Below are positions 10,711 to 23,025 of a stretch of 64,000 bases of DNA, piece after piece. The notes below the pieces were generated by a model. The model made no database searches. It saw only the letters and a list, made by a program, of their open reading frames with translations, and was not told the origin of the DNA. Origin of the DNA: Tillus elongatus (Eukaryota > Arthropoda > Insecta > Coleoptera > Cleridae). The stretch spans positions 82,533,835 through 82,597,834 of the forward strand of contig OZ023268.1 of assembly GCA_964006375.1 (NCBI GenBank), read 5' to 3'. A program made the translations under genes and the position numbers. Within the stretch, counting starts at the first letter, position 1. Every line of letters begins with the position of its first letter.

Positions 10711-12350
10711 ATGTTTTTTTTTAATTTCAACAACACGCCACAAGGACTCACAGCCTAAATACTATCGTACCGTGGGTGTCGACAAGGAGGAAAAAGGTAA
10801 CTTGTTAATTCTGGGCTTGAAAGTTTGGAGGTTTGGAGGAGAAGGAAAAACATGTGCCGGCAAGGAATTCCACAACTTGGAAGTCCTCTGGACAAAAGAG
10901 CGGGCATAACAAGATGTTCTATGTCTGGTGACCCAGACAATAAATGGGTGCATTCGCTCTGTTCCCCTGGTAGAAATATGGAAGAAAGCTCCTCTTGGCA
11001 GTGCCCATGCAGATATCTATAAAAGAGAGAGAGGTCACCAACGGGACGTCGGTGGGCAAGGGATGCTAGCCTTTGGGTAGGGTCACCGGTGAGACGTATA
11101 GGTCTCTTCTGAATGGAGTCCAGGATATTGAGTGTAGAAGCAACAGCGGCACCAAAGATATGGGAGCAATATTCGAGGTTTGACCTTATCTCTGAAGTAT
11201 ATAAGGTATATAGCTGGTGAAAAGTATTTGCGAGCCCGGAGGAGGAAACTTAATTTCCTAGCAGCCGCTTCTGCAATTGATGTGACATGTTGGTGCCAAT
11301 TGAGATTTCGATCCACAGAGACCGGCTTAGAATATTGCATATTTGAGTGGAGGTTGCTGTCGTCCGCATAACTGTGAACTGGGTTGGGTGTACTAGAGAG
11401 GAGGCCATTGATGTGGAGAAGAAACAAAGTAGGGGCTAAAGCTGAACCTTGAGGGACTCCCGCATTAATTGGATACAGTTTAGAGGAATAGTATCCACGA
11501 CAACAGAAATGCTCGAGTTGGAGAGGAAATTTGCTGTCCAGGTACAGAGTTTTGGTGATAGGCCATAGGCCCGAAATTTATTAAGCAGCGCTGTGTGCTA
11601 GACCTGGTCGAATGCTTTGGATATATCTAGAGCGACAATCTGAGATTTACCGTGTAGTTCCATAGACTTGTTCCAAGAATGGGTGACAAAGGAAAGGAGG
11701 TCGGCAGTTGATCTGCGCTGGCGGAATCCATACTGCCTGTCTTGGATTAGACTGTGTTTTTCAAGAATTTTTAGTAGTTCAGTGTTTACATACTTTTTCA
11801 TCACTTTAGAGACGATTGAAAGTAGAGAAATAGGCCTATAGTTGCTAGGAAGCACTTTGGATCCCTTCTTGGGGACGGGTTGAACTCTAGCAGTTTTCCA
11901 GTTACTAGGGAATATGCCTCTATTGTCAGATGTCTGAAACAGACGAGTCAGGACAGGAGCAAGTTCTGGTGTGCATTTTTTGAGAACAATTGCTGGGATC
12001 TCGTCAAGGCCAGAGGCTTTCCTGGTATCAAGAGAAGAGAGCATCTTTCATACCTTTTTAGTTTTGAAAATGATATCCCATCATTTTATGTGCGACATTG
12101 GGGACTGGGTGGATTGAGAGTAGAATTGCCGGCGAACAACGAGGCAAAAAGTTCAGCCTTGCCCAGGGTGGTAGAAACAATTTCATCCCTTGAAACAAGA
12201 GGTGGGAATGTGCTCTTGCAGAAATTATTCCCAATAGATTTAGCAAGAGTCCAGAAGGGTTTGCAGCCGTTGGAGCTTGAGAGGACTTTATTTTTGATGT
12301 GGTTACTACATGAGCTTTTTGCCTTACAAAGAATGAGGACATAGGGTAAG
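10711..12350 (-). mobile_element. CR1/Jockey-like LINE inserted in the pogo element (family J)
   Basis: Minus-strand RT pseudogene. From 5' to 3': PFWTLAKSIGNNF-type region (about 12,250), LDTRKASGLDEIPAIVLKKC (12,030), YRPISLLSIVSKVM (11,830), QYGFRQRRSTADLLSF (11,720), ALDISKAFDQV (motif A, about 11,600-11,640), an HSYADDSNLHSN catalytic box (about 11,360), a GDRSLSF segment (about 11,040) and a C-terminal TSCYARSFVQRTSKLWNSLP segment (about 10,860-10,920). The 3' end is GTTGTTGAAATTAAAAAAAA at 10,712-10,730, so the poly(A) end lies within the pogo ORF. The copy at 47.3-48.8 kb is the same family, in better condition. Confidence 0.87.
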
Positions 12351-12469
12351 TTTTAACTATGAATGCTAGTTTTTGAGTTGGTCTGTACAGAACATTTTTT
12401 CCTAGGCCAAAGAGGAGTTATTAAGAAGCACGATAACCCTGAAGTAGAAGAGGAGTTGTACACATAGTT

Positions 12470-12665
12470 TCTCACACCTCCATGGTGCAATGGAACAATT
12501 GTTGATACACAGAGTGTCCGGGTTCGATTCTCGGTGGTGGCAGTTTCTGTCACTGTGTGTTGGGTTTGTTTCTGTTGTCTTTTCTAGGTAACCTCCCCCC
12601 GCACAAGCTACTCAAAGCTTCTGGATGGGAGACGGTCATTTATGTGGTGTCATTTATTTATTCAA
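12470..12665 (+). mobile_element. tRNA-derived SINE-like sequence
   Basis: A tRNA-like head at 12,476-12,545 has an A-box-like TGGTGCAATGG (12,483) and a strong B box, GGGTTCGATTCTC (about 12,520-12,532). An unrelated body follows, ending ATTTATTTATTC. The anticodon stem does not fold convincingly, so this is not a working tRNA gene. It lies between the LINE's 5' end and the second half of the pogo element, within the composite that interrupts pogo. Confidence 0.5.
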
Positions 12666-12684
12666 CAATGTAAAAATTATGTTC

Positions 12685-13800
12685 CTGTTTTTAGATAAAT
12701 TTTGTGCACAAAAGCCCGATATCCATATTAACAAATAACAGGGAAGACTAACCTTCTGGCCAGTTCAGGTTGGCTTGATAAGTTTAAAATGAAGCATGGT
12801 ATTCGATTTTCAAAGGTTTGTGGAGAACATGTTTCGAGTAAAAGCAGTTGTTCCTTTTTGACACAAACTGCAAACTATTATTGAGGAGATGCAATTGACT
12901 AAAGAGCAAGTCTACAATGCTGATGAATTAGTACTTTTTTGGAGGGTATTGCTAAATACAACGTGGGTGAACAAGGAGGAAGACCGAGTTACCTTTATGT
13001 CAGGTTGAAATGCACTAGGCACACATAAGTTACCCTTACTTGTATTGGGTACAACTAAAAATTCACGTGCTTCTCAAAATTCTCAATTGCCTCTTAAATA
13101 CCAGGCTATCTTCAAAGTTTGGATGACCTAACTCTTATTTTCTGAATGACTTGAAAAATGTTTCTGGCATTAAATAATATCTAAATGATGCCAATAAGCC
13201 CTGTAAGGCATTGCTTCTTGTTAACAACACACCTTCACAACCACTTGATGCAAAAATTAATGCGGATCCAAATTTTAAAGTGTTATTTTTGCCTCCTAAT
13301 TGTACAACTTTAGTCCAATAATGGACCAAAACTTTATACAAAACATAAAAAATTCTTACATAAGGCGATTGTTGACTTACATAATATCACAAAAAGATGG
13401 GGACACAGTGAAACTCCACTAAAAAATTCAGCATAAAGGATGCCATGACTACTTTAGACTCTGTTTGGAAGTTCATAAGTGACAAGAATATAGAAAAAGA
13501 TGGAATGGAATATGGGCTGAGTAAGTGATGGATGAGGAAGACAATATTTTACTGGCCGAACCTAGAAACAGCCTACCTAAAAAACAAGTGGAGTACTACA
13601 TGAATTTAAAGAAATGTTATGAGTTATCGATCCAAATATATAATTAAACATTTTTTTTTCAACATGTGTGCAGTGGGTAGAAGAAAACAACTCGAATTAA
13701 CAAGATGCGCAGTTGCTGAAAAAAAATCAAGGAGCAACCAGAAATCTTCAAGTCGCACACATTACTCAAAAGAAAATAAGTGACTTTTTACCTAAATTGC
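12685..13800 (+). pseudogene. pogo/Tigger transposase, 3' part
   Basis: Continuation of the element begun at 10,442. In shifting plus-strand frames it reads ASSGWLDKFKMKHGIRFSKV (12,757), TKEQVYNADE (about 12,905), LFWRVLLNTTWVNKEE (first catalytic Asp region), ALGTHKLPLLVLGTTKNSRA, then KPCKALLLVNNTPS (about 13,200) and FKVLFLPPNCTTLVQ (13,275). These are the DDE landmarks of Tigger/jerky transposases. The second Asp, normally in LLVDNAP, reads Asn here. Many stops show a long-dead copy. No matching 3' inverted repeat was found before the Penelope-like element at about 13,830. Confidence 0.78.
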
Positions 13801-13829
13801 AATATGTAATCCTAATAAGTACCCTTAGA

Positions 13830-14915
<1,086 letters not shown>

Positions 14916-14949
14916 GTGTATATACTTACAGAATACGTATGTACGTACT

Positions 14950-15030
14950 TTTTTTCTCCCTCAGGGCTCTTCCGTGTCTTTGCCGCCCCGATAGCACCGC
15001 AGCCTTTGGCTTATTGTGCATTATGTAGGA
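14950..15030 (-). mobile_element. family B LINE 3'-tail fragment
   Basis: On the minus strand this is the terminal ~75 bp of the family B element: TGCACAATAAGCCAAAGG, GCTATCGGGGCGGCAAAG, then a decayed GAGCCCTGAGGGA and the 3' end. No coding sequence is attached. The same tail ends the longer family B copies at 42.3 and 54.8 kb and stands alone at 63.7 kb. Confidence 0.75.
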
Positions 15031-15436
15031 ACTACGTACATATGTACTAAGATTGAATTTGAGCGTGATTATACATTTAAATCTAAAATTAGTTATATAG
15101 TTTGGTAACCTGGACGATTCACCAATTCGGGCAGCTACCTAAACTATATCTGTCCAGAGTACCGAAGTCGTTCTGTACTCCTTATAGCAGGTCTGAGAAA
15201 AAAAAAAACAAAGACAAAAAAGAACGATATAAGGTAATCTTTTGTATAATCCGTGTTCTAAAATCAAGTGAAGTCATCAATACAAAACACACAAAGTCCT
15301 GTGGTCTTTGATTTTAAGATATTATGTATTCACTACTTCAAAGGCAATCATAGCAGAGTGGCAGATTTTAAGAGGTGCTAATCTCACCATATTCGGTAAT
15401 GGCTTCCTATAAAAATATGTGCTTACACAAACCTAA

Positions 15437-15640
15437 TTATTTAATTACTTTATGCAGCTGTTTCTTGACGGCCATGTGTCCCGTCAAGAGTCTTGTTATG
15501 TTTCTGAGCTGTCCTCTGCTAAGATTTAGCAGCTTTGCAGCTCTCTTTGAACTGGGTTGCCCAATTAATGACTTCCCGTGTTTGAGCCCTAGACAATCTG
15601 CCCAGTATGCCCCACTTAACATTTGTGTGTTACAAGTAAT
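15437..15640 (-). mobile_element. family B LINE internal fragment (post-RNase H region)
   Basis: The minus strand encodes YWADCLGLKHGKSLIGQPSS and LLNLSRGQLRNITRLLTGH. This is nearly the same as the segment after RNase H in the copies at 42.3-43.4 and 54.2-54.8 kb. The Cys/His cluster and the tail are missing here. Confidence 0.75.
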
Positions 15641-15659
15641 CATGATATAAACTTTGTAC

Positions 15660-16546
15660 AGATAATTATAATACAAATTTTTGAAGAGATAAGCTGCTAT
15701 TATTAATACTACTGATTATTACAGTCGTTTTAGGTGTGCCAAATGATATACACCTTTCACAGTAAATTATTCACATAGTCATTTGTGTTATATCAAGAAA
15801 GATAAAATAAGGTTGCACTGGAAAAAAGGAAAATAAGTCATGTTTGAGCTTAGAAGCGCATTAGTAGTTTTTATGTACAAAAACTACCCTTTTAAATATT
15901 AAACATAAGTATAGAAATGGTTGTAGCAGTAAAAACTGAATCAGGAAACTTCTGCAGAGAGGACAGTACAGCCCTGAACTCAAAATACTCGTTCTCGGCT
16001 TCTCATAAAAAAATATGGTATAGGAACCAAATTATGTGGATCCCCTATGCACCTAATATTGCTTTAAAGTAAATATTAAATTCATTAATTGTTGTTGCTT
16101 TTACTTGGCGAGACCGCTCCATACTGAATATAGATGTAGACACTACTTCTCTGGCTTCACAGGAATTCATCAGCAGCTTCATTGAGAAGGGTTGAGCAGC
16201 TGCGACGGGCAAGGGGGGTTGGGTCTGGGGGAGGGGGCATACACACAATTGATTAGTGTTGATTTTTATTTGTTATTTATTGTTAAAAAAAAGGAAAATA
16301 AAATTATTTAATGCGGAAGTTGTTATTGAACCCCTATTTTTTATTGAGAGTTATCTTCAATTTGAGAAAGTAATACTGTGTTTAAGATTCATTTTTTAAA
16401 GTGTAACATTTAAGACGAATCTCAGCAAGCAGAAAAGGTGTCTGAGGTAAAGTTAATTTCATTTCATGTTTGCTATAATGATTACAATAAGACAGAGTAA
16501 AGCATAAACTGGTGTCTAAAATAACGCATGGCGAGTAGTTAAATAT
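15660..16546. other. unassigned intron 9 sequence
   Basis: No protein similarity or repeat edge was identified. A purine/pyrimidine-skewed stretch near 16,208-16,238 (GGGGGTTGGGTCTGGGGGAG) is the only compositional oddity. Confidence 0.35.
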
Positions 16547-16798
16547 TAATTGATGATTTTTAATTAAATTGATAGACAAGCCAACGATTGTTATCATGCT
16601 TTTTGTTACATTAGTTACGAGCATTTTCGGATGAAAGCTGAAATGAGTCTTCTTTGGAAACAAGCCGTTTGTAATTAAGTTCTGTTAACAACAATTTTTT
16701 TACCTATACAGATGAGAAACAATTTTTAATGCCCACAATTAATGTTTTTTTCATACGCAACTTGATTTCCAGTCAATTCTGCTATCAAACAAAATTTT
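16547..16798 (+). repeat. direct repeat, left copy (about 250 bp) flanking a LINE
   Basis: Runs from TAATTGATGA to CAAACAAAATTTT. It is copied at 17,695-17,943 with a few substitutions and small indels. The two copies directly bracket a 5'-truncated LINE, so they look like an unusually long target-site duplication. Confidence 0.88.
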
Positions 16799-17694
16799 GT
16801 GTTAGGTTTCTGGGACTATACATTGATCAATCGTTAAAATTTGAAACACTATAAATCATCTATGTAAGAAGCTTTCATCAGGTTGTCACGCACTAAGAGT
16901 TGTTTCAAAAAGCTTGGACAAGAGTACATCTAGAAGTGTTTACTTCTCACTTGTGGAGTCCCATCTAAGGCATGACATTTGTTACTGGGGCTCTTGTGCA
17001 GGTTATCTTTTCAATTGTGTATTTATTCTGCAGAAAAGAGCCATCAGATATTTGTGTGGGGTTAGTGTCCGTGACTCTTGTTGACCTTTATTTGTTTCTG
17101 AGCGGATATTGACTCTACCGTCTCTGTTTGTTTTGGAGACTGCATGTCTTATGCATGAAAAATATAAAGATGAAATCAGGTCAGTGTCTTCTCGTGATAC
17201 AAGACAAAAGAACTGCATTCCTCTTCCTATACCGTCCACATCATTGTTAAAAAGGTCATTAATATATAATAGTAAGAAGATATTTAACCAGATACCACTA
17301 AACTTGAGCAGGATTGGTGACATTGAAATTTTTAGGAAAGAGCATAAGGAATTTTTAATTGTAAAATGTTATTATTCAATAGATGAATTTTGTAATGATG
17401 CACTACTATGACATATTCGATTAATGTTGTTTGGGAGTTTTCATTTGGACTGCTTTCTATATATTGTGTGTTTATATTATATTGTTGGTTAGCTGTGTAT
17501 TTATGTTTATATTGTATTTTATATTGTTATTTATATATAGTTATACTAGTTACTTATGCATTTATATTACTATTTGTTGTGAACTTATATTTTTGTGTTT
17601 TTATATTTTCACAACTTTTACTTTTATATGTTAACTTTGCTTGTCAATAAGATTTTTATCTTTGGACAATAAATCACCTATCTATCTATCTATC
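16799..17694 (+). mobile_element. 5'-truncated LINE (RT C-terminal part) with (CTAT)n tail
   Basis: The plus strand encodes the end of a CR1/Jockey-like RT ORF: RFLGLYIDQSLKFE (16,806), YFSLVESHLRHDICYWGSC (about 16,945), LQKRAIRYLCGVSVRDSC (17,030), then ILTLPSLFVLETACLMHEKY (17,107) to KIFNQIPLNLSRIGDIEIF (17,279). A stop interrupts near 17,080. The 3' untranslated region is TTAT-rich and ends in (CTAT)n at 17,678-17,696. The sharp 5' break and simple-repeat tail fit target-primed reverse transcription. Confidence 0.82.
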
Positions 17695-17696
17695 TA
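17678..17696 (+). repeat. (CTAT)n LINE 3' tail
   Basis: Short tetranucleotide run at the end of the LINE, directly before the right-hand 250-bp duplicate. Confidence 0.9.
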
Positions 17697-17943
17697 ATTG
17701 ATGAATTTTAATTAAATTGACAGACAAGCCAACGATTGTTATCATGCTTTTTGTTACCTTAGTTACGAGCATTTTCAGATGAAAGCTTAAAGAGTCTTCT
17801 TTGGAAACTAGCCGTTTGTAATTGAGTTCTTTTAAGGACAATTTTTTACCTATACAGATGAGAAACAATTTTTAGTGCCCACAATTAATGTTTTTTCATA
17901 CGCAACTTGATTTCCAGTCAATTCTGCTATCAAACAAAATTTT
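17695..17943 (+). repeat. direct repeat, right copy (about 250 bp) flanking a LINE
   Basis: Partner of 16,547-16,798 in the same orientation and nearly the same length, ending at the same CAAACAAAATTTT. Substitutions are scattered, for example TGACAGACAAGCC against TGATAGACAAGCC. The insertion event is therefore not very recent. Confidence 0.88.
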
Positions 17944-18019
17944 TCAAATTATTAGGATTTGGATCACTTTTGGTGCTGCGCTGTATATTTATCTTTATTC
18001 TGCGCCGATTCTGTTCGCT

Positions 18020-18115
18020 TTGAGACTCACCTCGCATATGGGTTCTAATTCACGCTCATTTGAAAACTTTACATCGTTACCCCTATTAATCATATTTTCT
18101 TTATGAAAATGCAAT
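18020..18115 (+). mobile_element. family H 3'-end fragment
   Basis: CATATGGGTTCTAATTCACG, then CTCATTTGAAAAC, match the module after the microsatellite in other family H copies. The terminal hairpin is decayed (CTATTAATCATATTTTC, then GAAAATGC). Confidence 0.55.
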
Positions 18116-18342
18116 ACAAATGACAAATGATGTGTTTAAATTGTCTAAGGAATGTATGTCAATATTTAACATGAACATAAAATCTGCTTATAACAATAAT
18201 AACAATCACAATGATAGAATAACTAATTAACAATAACAGATGGTTCTATATAATGAAAATATCGACATAGAACCTGCTTTATTGCTGTCAGAGAAGTAGC
18301 CTTTACTTTTGTACTTAATTAAATATTAATTTTAGCACTTAC

Positions 18343-18568
18343 TTTGGTAATCCTTGCCTTAATTGTTTAATGACAATTTTCGTTTCAGCTTTAAAGAAGA
18401 CAACAATAGGATAAAGTTGGGCATAATTCAATCTTTCCACAGCATTCGGTGTTATATCCAAAATGGCATGTTTGCCTGTGGATATCACATCTCTTATCGC
18501 TGACAGACGAATTATATTTGATGAAGCCTTCTGTCCTTTTCCATGATCATCAGATGTTGGATCTAATT
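18343..18568 (-). CDS. pyd: polychaetoid/ZO-1 exon 9 (GUK domain core)
   Basis: Acceptor TTTCTAG|AA and donor CCAAA|GTAAGT. Encodes about 75 residues: LDPTSDDHGKGQKASSNIIR, then LSAIRDVISTGKHAILDITP, NAVERLNYAQLYPIVVFFKA and a final IKQLRQGLPK. This is the core of the ZO-family GUK-like domain. It binds partner proteins and lacks kinase activity in the family. The first two bases complete a codon from exon 8, and two bases carry over to exon 10. Frame and similarity are continuous across both junctions. Confidence 0.95.
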
Positions 18569-19060
18569 CTAGAAAAAAATATCACAAAGCAGTGCAAAAA
18601 TTGCTTTCTTAGACTTCAAATTACAAGAAAGATAAAAAAGAAAAAAGAATAATAATAGAAAAAACATTCATTATCCAAACACTCAAATAAAGAACACTAA
18701 AAGTAAACCAGACTAAACAAGTGTCTGTCAATAATAAACGATGCATCTTCAAAGTGAAGGGATGAATTAAAGAGAGGTGTTTCATGTACTTGGAAGAATT
18801 ATATAGCTTGGACATACAATCTGGTCGCAAGTATTTTTGGTCATTTGTAAATTATAAAAGGAAACAAACTCGAATACCAGGGCTCATGACATAATGACTA
18901 GATACAGATATCCCCTATTTGCATAATCAATGGCTTCCCCCGGTATTTCTTATACAGCTCCTTCCAATGTTTTTCTAATATCTCCGCTGTTTTCCTATAT
19001 ACCTTAATAACTAACATAAATCCAATATCTCCCCTGCAATTAAAAAACTTAAATCTATGT

Positions 19061-19062
<2 letters not shown>
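18569..19062. other. unassigned intron 8 sequence
   Basis: Mostly AT-rich. At 18,898-19,060 the minus strand has a short open stretch containing KTAEILEKHWKELYKKYRGK, of unknown origin. It is probably part of a decayed transposon, as it runs straight into the (TA)n tract. Confidence 0.3.

Positions 19063-19140
<78 letters not shown>
19063..19140. repeat. (TA)n microsatellite
   Basis: About 39 TA units, flanked by TCTATGTTG and CCTAGTTTC. Confidence 0.98.
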
Positions 19141-19143
<3 letters not shown>

Positions 19144-19149
19144 AGTTTC

Positions 19150-19688
19150 ATAATCAGTGATTGTGCTTCCAGCTCTGCTGCAACTTTGCTTTTTCTTTTC
19201 AACTTGTCTTTGCATATGCAAACGTTCCCCCATATTTGGACAGTTACAAAGGTTTGTCTTGTCCATAAAAAGGGTGAACAAGTATTGTTACTGGAAATTA
19301 CAGACAGATTGCGATCATGTCCAACTTTTCTAAAGCCTGTGAATATGCACTCTTTGCATATTTTATTATTTCCTCATGTTGTTGACATCTGTCACTGAAT
19401 GTCACATGGTTTTGTGAATGATAATCAGTGATTGTGCTTCCAGCTCTGCTGCAACTTTGCTTTTTATTTTCAACTTGTCTTTGCATATGCAAACGTTCCC
19501 CCATATTTGGACAGTTACAAAGGTTTGTCTTGTCCATAAAAAGGGTGAACAAGTATTGTTACTGGAAATTACAGACAGATTGCGATCATGTCCAACTTTT
19601 CTAAAGCCTGTGAATATGCACTCTGCATATTTTATTATTTCCTCATGTTGTTGACATCTGTCACTGAATGTCACATGGTTTTGTGAAG
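19150..19688 (+). repeat. tandem duplication, two 271-bp units, of a LINE RT segment
   Basis: ATAATCAGTGATTGTGCTTC begins at 19,150 and again at 19,421. The two units are nearly identical; the first has an extra TTT at CTCTTTGCAT. Each encodes a broken RT N-terminal segment, PHIWTVTKVCLVHKKGEQV, with NFSKACEYALFAYF-like residues in another frame. Confidence 0.93.
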
Positions 19689-20400
19689 GGCACCTCCACC
19701 ATAACCAACCTTTTCTGTTTTGCACAGTATGCATGTAATTGTCTATCAAAAATGGTCAGATTGATACCGCTTATATGAGTTTCTCTAGGACATTCGACTC
19801 AATCACAGGTTACTTTTATAAAAGCTTGATTCGTTTTTTTTTGAGTCTTCTATAATTTTTCCAATCTTATCACTCCAACAGGTTTCATTATGTTTCGTAT
19901 ACTGGTTGTTCCTCATGTATATTTGATTTTCTACTGGAGTTGCTCAAGAATCTATATTGGGTCCCACTTTTTCAACATTTTCATCAATGTCCCGGATTCA
20001 CAATATTTTGTTCCTATACTTTTTTATACTGATGACCTATAATCATCCTCTCTTTGAGGGCAATAATGTGCAGAGTGGCATTGGTAAAACTTCCACTTGG
20101 TGTATGTAAATAAGTTACCTTTGAATCTCGCCAAGTGTGATATAATGCCTTTCCCCAACAAGCATTACTTACTGGATTTTACCTATTATATGGATAGAGA
20201 GAGCGTGGGATATGTGACAAACATTATAGACTTGGTTCTAATATTTGATCCACAGCTAAGATTGAATCTACACCTGAATAATATCCGTATGACTTTACTA
20301 AAGAGCTTAGGGTTGGTCATCAGGAACTCCAAGTATTTTTCTTCTACTGATACTCTCATCTGTTTGTATGATTAATTAACATTTAACTGGAACATGCTAA
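19150..20400 (+). mobile_element. decayed CR1/Jockey-like LINE
   Basis: After the duplicated RT N-terminal part come YMSFSRTFDSITGYFY (motif A-like, about 19,770), GPTFSTFSSM-like traces and, at about 20,097-20,375, LPLNLAKCDIMPFPNKHYLL, LVLIFDPQLRLNLHLNNIR and SLGLVIRNSKYF. The last is the post-catalytic 'GVxFDxxLxFxxHI' region of such RTs. Stops and frameshifts are numerous. Confidence 0.65.
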
Positions 20401-20529
20401 TTTTCATTGCCTGAGGAGCAACGACCACACTGACATGTGAGTGGCTTTCAATTCACATATGTAATCTTTATTGCGTCATACTGATGATGTATTATCACTG
20501 CTTGTAAGTGAAATGTAAATATGACCAGG

Positions 20530-22485
20530 CAGCATAATTTTCACTAGTTTACTAGATGAACCTACCATTTGTGGCTGGATCGGAAGCATGCTCCACAATC
20601 GGACCGTTATTACCTCGCTGCAGGGGGAGGTGGTCGGCTTCAGGGCTACGAGGGGGTGCCCTCAGAGGGGAGTTCTATCCCCCCCACAGCAGGGGGGAGT
20701 TCTATCCCCCTGCTGTGGTCTCTCTTTGTGGACGATTTGCTGGCTATCCTCGGACTGTGGGAGGCTGAGGTCCAGACGTATGCTGATGATCTAGTCATAA
20801 TGGTTAGGGGCAAATATGAGGAGGAACTAGCAAGTACTCTTCAGGAGACACTAAATGTAGTGAGTGATTGGTGCCGGAGGGAACAGATATCTGTGAACCC
20901 CCGCAAAACGATCATTGTTCCATTTAGCAGAAGAAGAAGATTGGGCAAATTAAAACCACCTATTCTTATGGGGGAAACGATTCAGTTTTCTGAACAAGCA
21001 AAATATCTGGGGGTTACCCTAGATAAGAAGCTCAACTAGGACATACAGTTTAGAGAATGTAATCCGCTAAACTGTCCCTGTCGACATGCCGGAGAATCTG
21101 TGGAAACAACTGGGGAACAAACCCCCAACAGATGTACTGGCTATATGTAGTGGTTATCAGACTAATGATAACATATGGAGCCATAGTTTGGTGGCTTAAG
21201 GCACTTCGTGGTATTGCGAGGGCCAAACTGGCTCATCTACAGAGACAAGCTTGTCTGATGATAACGTGAGCGATCAGCACTGCACCATCAGCCGCTCTGG
21301 AGGTCCTCCTTAATATTCCACCTCTTCACATGTGGTTGGAGAGGGTGGCGAGGTGGACAACATACAGACTAAAACAAACGGCTGACAGTATGCCGAAGGA
21401 AATCAGTCTGGGAGGGTCCAGACTCCTCGATGACATTGATGGTCATGGGATTCTGGAAATGATCTAAGACTTGATGCCTACAAAGATCAGTAGAGGTCTG
21501 TCTTTCAAGACCGTCCTCCCGGAAAGGGAGCGAAATCAAACGACCCTATTGAGAGCCAATCTCTGCTGGTATTCTGGCAGCTCCAAAACCAATATGGGAG
21601 TAGGAGCCGGCGCATATGGGGGCAGCACCGATGCTAGACTATCGGCTAGCCTCGGCAAGTATGCAACCATACACCAGGCAGAAGTGTATGCCATCGAGAT
21701 GTGTGCAAGGGAAAGTATAAAAAGCCAGTGCACACACAAATCGATAAAATATATGCAGATAGCCAAGCTACAATAAAAGCTGTTGGTTCCTACCGGTGTA
21801 ATTCAAAAACAGTATGGAGTTGTAAATCTGCCCTTAACGAACTGGGCAGCTGTAATGAGGTGCCGCTGGTCTGGATACCGGGTCACTCGGACCATGATGG
21901 CAATGTTGTGGCCGACACGCTTGCCAGGAGTGGTGCCCAGAGAGACTTTGTCGGACCAGAACTGGTGCTGGGGATAACATCATGCACAGCAAAACGCACC
22001 TTAAAGACCTGGACAGAAAAAATGGCAATCCAGTATTAGCAAAATCTTCCAGGATTAGCCCACTCTAAGGCCTTCATAAATGGCCTGTCTGAGTCAAGCG
22101 CTAAAAAACTTCTAGAGTTAAACAGACAACAACTGAGTACTCTAGTTTGCCTGTATACAGGACACTGCCGCTTGCGACACCACATGCACCGTATTGGAGT
22201 CGGTCAGGAGACCGAGTGCCGGCTGTGCATGGAGAGTGACGAGACAGCAGAGCACATACTGTGTTCCTGTCCGGCAGCGGACAGGACTAGATACCTGCTC
22301 TTTGGCCAAGATAAAGCTTGCTCCGGAGGATCTGGATCAACTTTCGCCCAAAAAGGTTATCGACCTCTGCAGGAGGCTGGCATAGTTGGGCGAAATATAG
22401 ACTATTAGGCGTGAGCCACAATAGACCTTATGGTCGCGGTGGAGGGACTGGTATGGCCCACGCACAATTAAACCTAATCTAACCT
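20530..22485 (+). mobile_element. RNase H-bearing non-LTR retrotransposon, family A, second copy
   Basis: Same family as 3,665-6,118, opposite strand. Reading frames hold FVAGSEACSTIGPLLPRC (20,566), PLLWSLFVDDLLAILGLWEA (20,712), QTYADDLVIMVRGKYEE (20,773), WCRREQISVNPRKTIIVPFS (20,868), a thumb segment, RNase H (GVGAGAYGGSTDARLSASL, 21,598; PLVWIPGHSDHDGNVVADTL, 21,863) and the CRLCMESDETAEHILCSC cluster (22,218). Frame changes occur at several points. A local duplication of GGGAGTTCTATCCCCC lies at 20,673-20,716. The 3' end reads AAACCTAATCTAACCTAAAG at 22,467-22,486, a mutated form of the (CCTAA)n tail. Confidence 0.88.
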
Positions 22486-22591
22486 AAAGATGACAATAAC
22501 GCAATTGGCCAAATGAGTACAAAAAATATTGTATCATGTGATCAAATAAAATTATAATAAATACTTATAAAAATGTAAGTCAATAACTTAC

Positions 22592-22936
22592 GTGGCGATA
22601 TAAACTTGTCAGGAAAATCTTTCAGCAATTTATCTCTGGCTACATCAGCGATTGGTCCAAACATAATAACGGGTCTAGTGAAAGGTGGATGTTTCAATAA
22701 CACCCTTTCGTATGCAGGGAATTTTGAAACGGTATCAGAGAATAATATGTCATCCCAGTGCTCTTTGCCCAAACTTTTCGACCTACGGTTTGAACTACGT
22801 CTACGACGGAAGAAGCTGCCTCGGGATTCGTTAGAAGACATTTCTTTTTTGGTTGCATTAAATTGAGCAGTTGCTAACTCTTCTGCCCGGGCCTTGTTAG
22901 GTATTATGCCCTTCTGCACTTCTTGGTTGTTACGTC
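22592..22936 (-). CDS. pyd: polychaetoid/ZO-1 exon 8 (SH3 end, hinge, GUK start)
   Basis: Acceptor TTCCTAG|GA and donor CCAC|GTAAGT. Encodes about 115 residues. RNNQEVQKGIIPNKARAEEL finishes SH3 and AQFNATKKEMSSNESRGSF follows. Next is a very basic hinge (FFRRRRSSNRRSKSLGKEHW) and then the start of GUK, PAYERVLLKHPPFTRPVIMF with DKLLKDFPDKFISP. The hinge and the 'MFGPIADVARDKL' strand are typical of ZO/Pyd proteins. Only 89 bp of intron separate it from exon 7, the shortest intron in the gene. Confidence 0.96.
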
Positions 22937-23025
22937 CTAGGAAAAGAAAAACATTTTATTAACATAAAAATGCGTAAACTATTAAGTGAAGTTGTATAGT
23001 ACAAAAAGACACTAAAAATTGTTAC

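Noticed and set aside
12476..12545. Functional tRNA gene; also at 29.2, 50.8 and 59.4 kb
   Set aside because: A- and B-box-like motifs are present, but the anticodon arms do not pair well, and each is followed by a SINE-type body or duplicated elsewhere.
16547..17943. A short LTR retrotransposon with 250-bp LTRs
   Set aside because: The interior encodes the C-terminus of a LINE reverse transcriptase and ends in a (CTAT)n tail. The repeats lack TG...CA ends and there is no primer-binding site.
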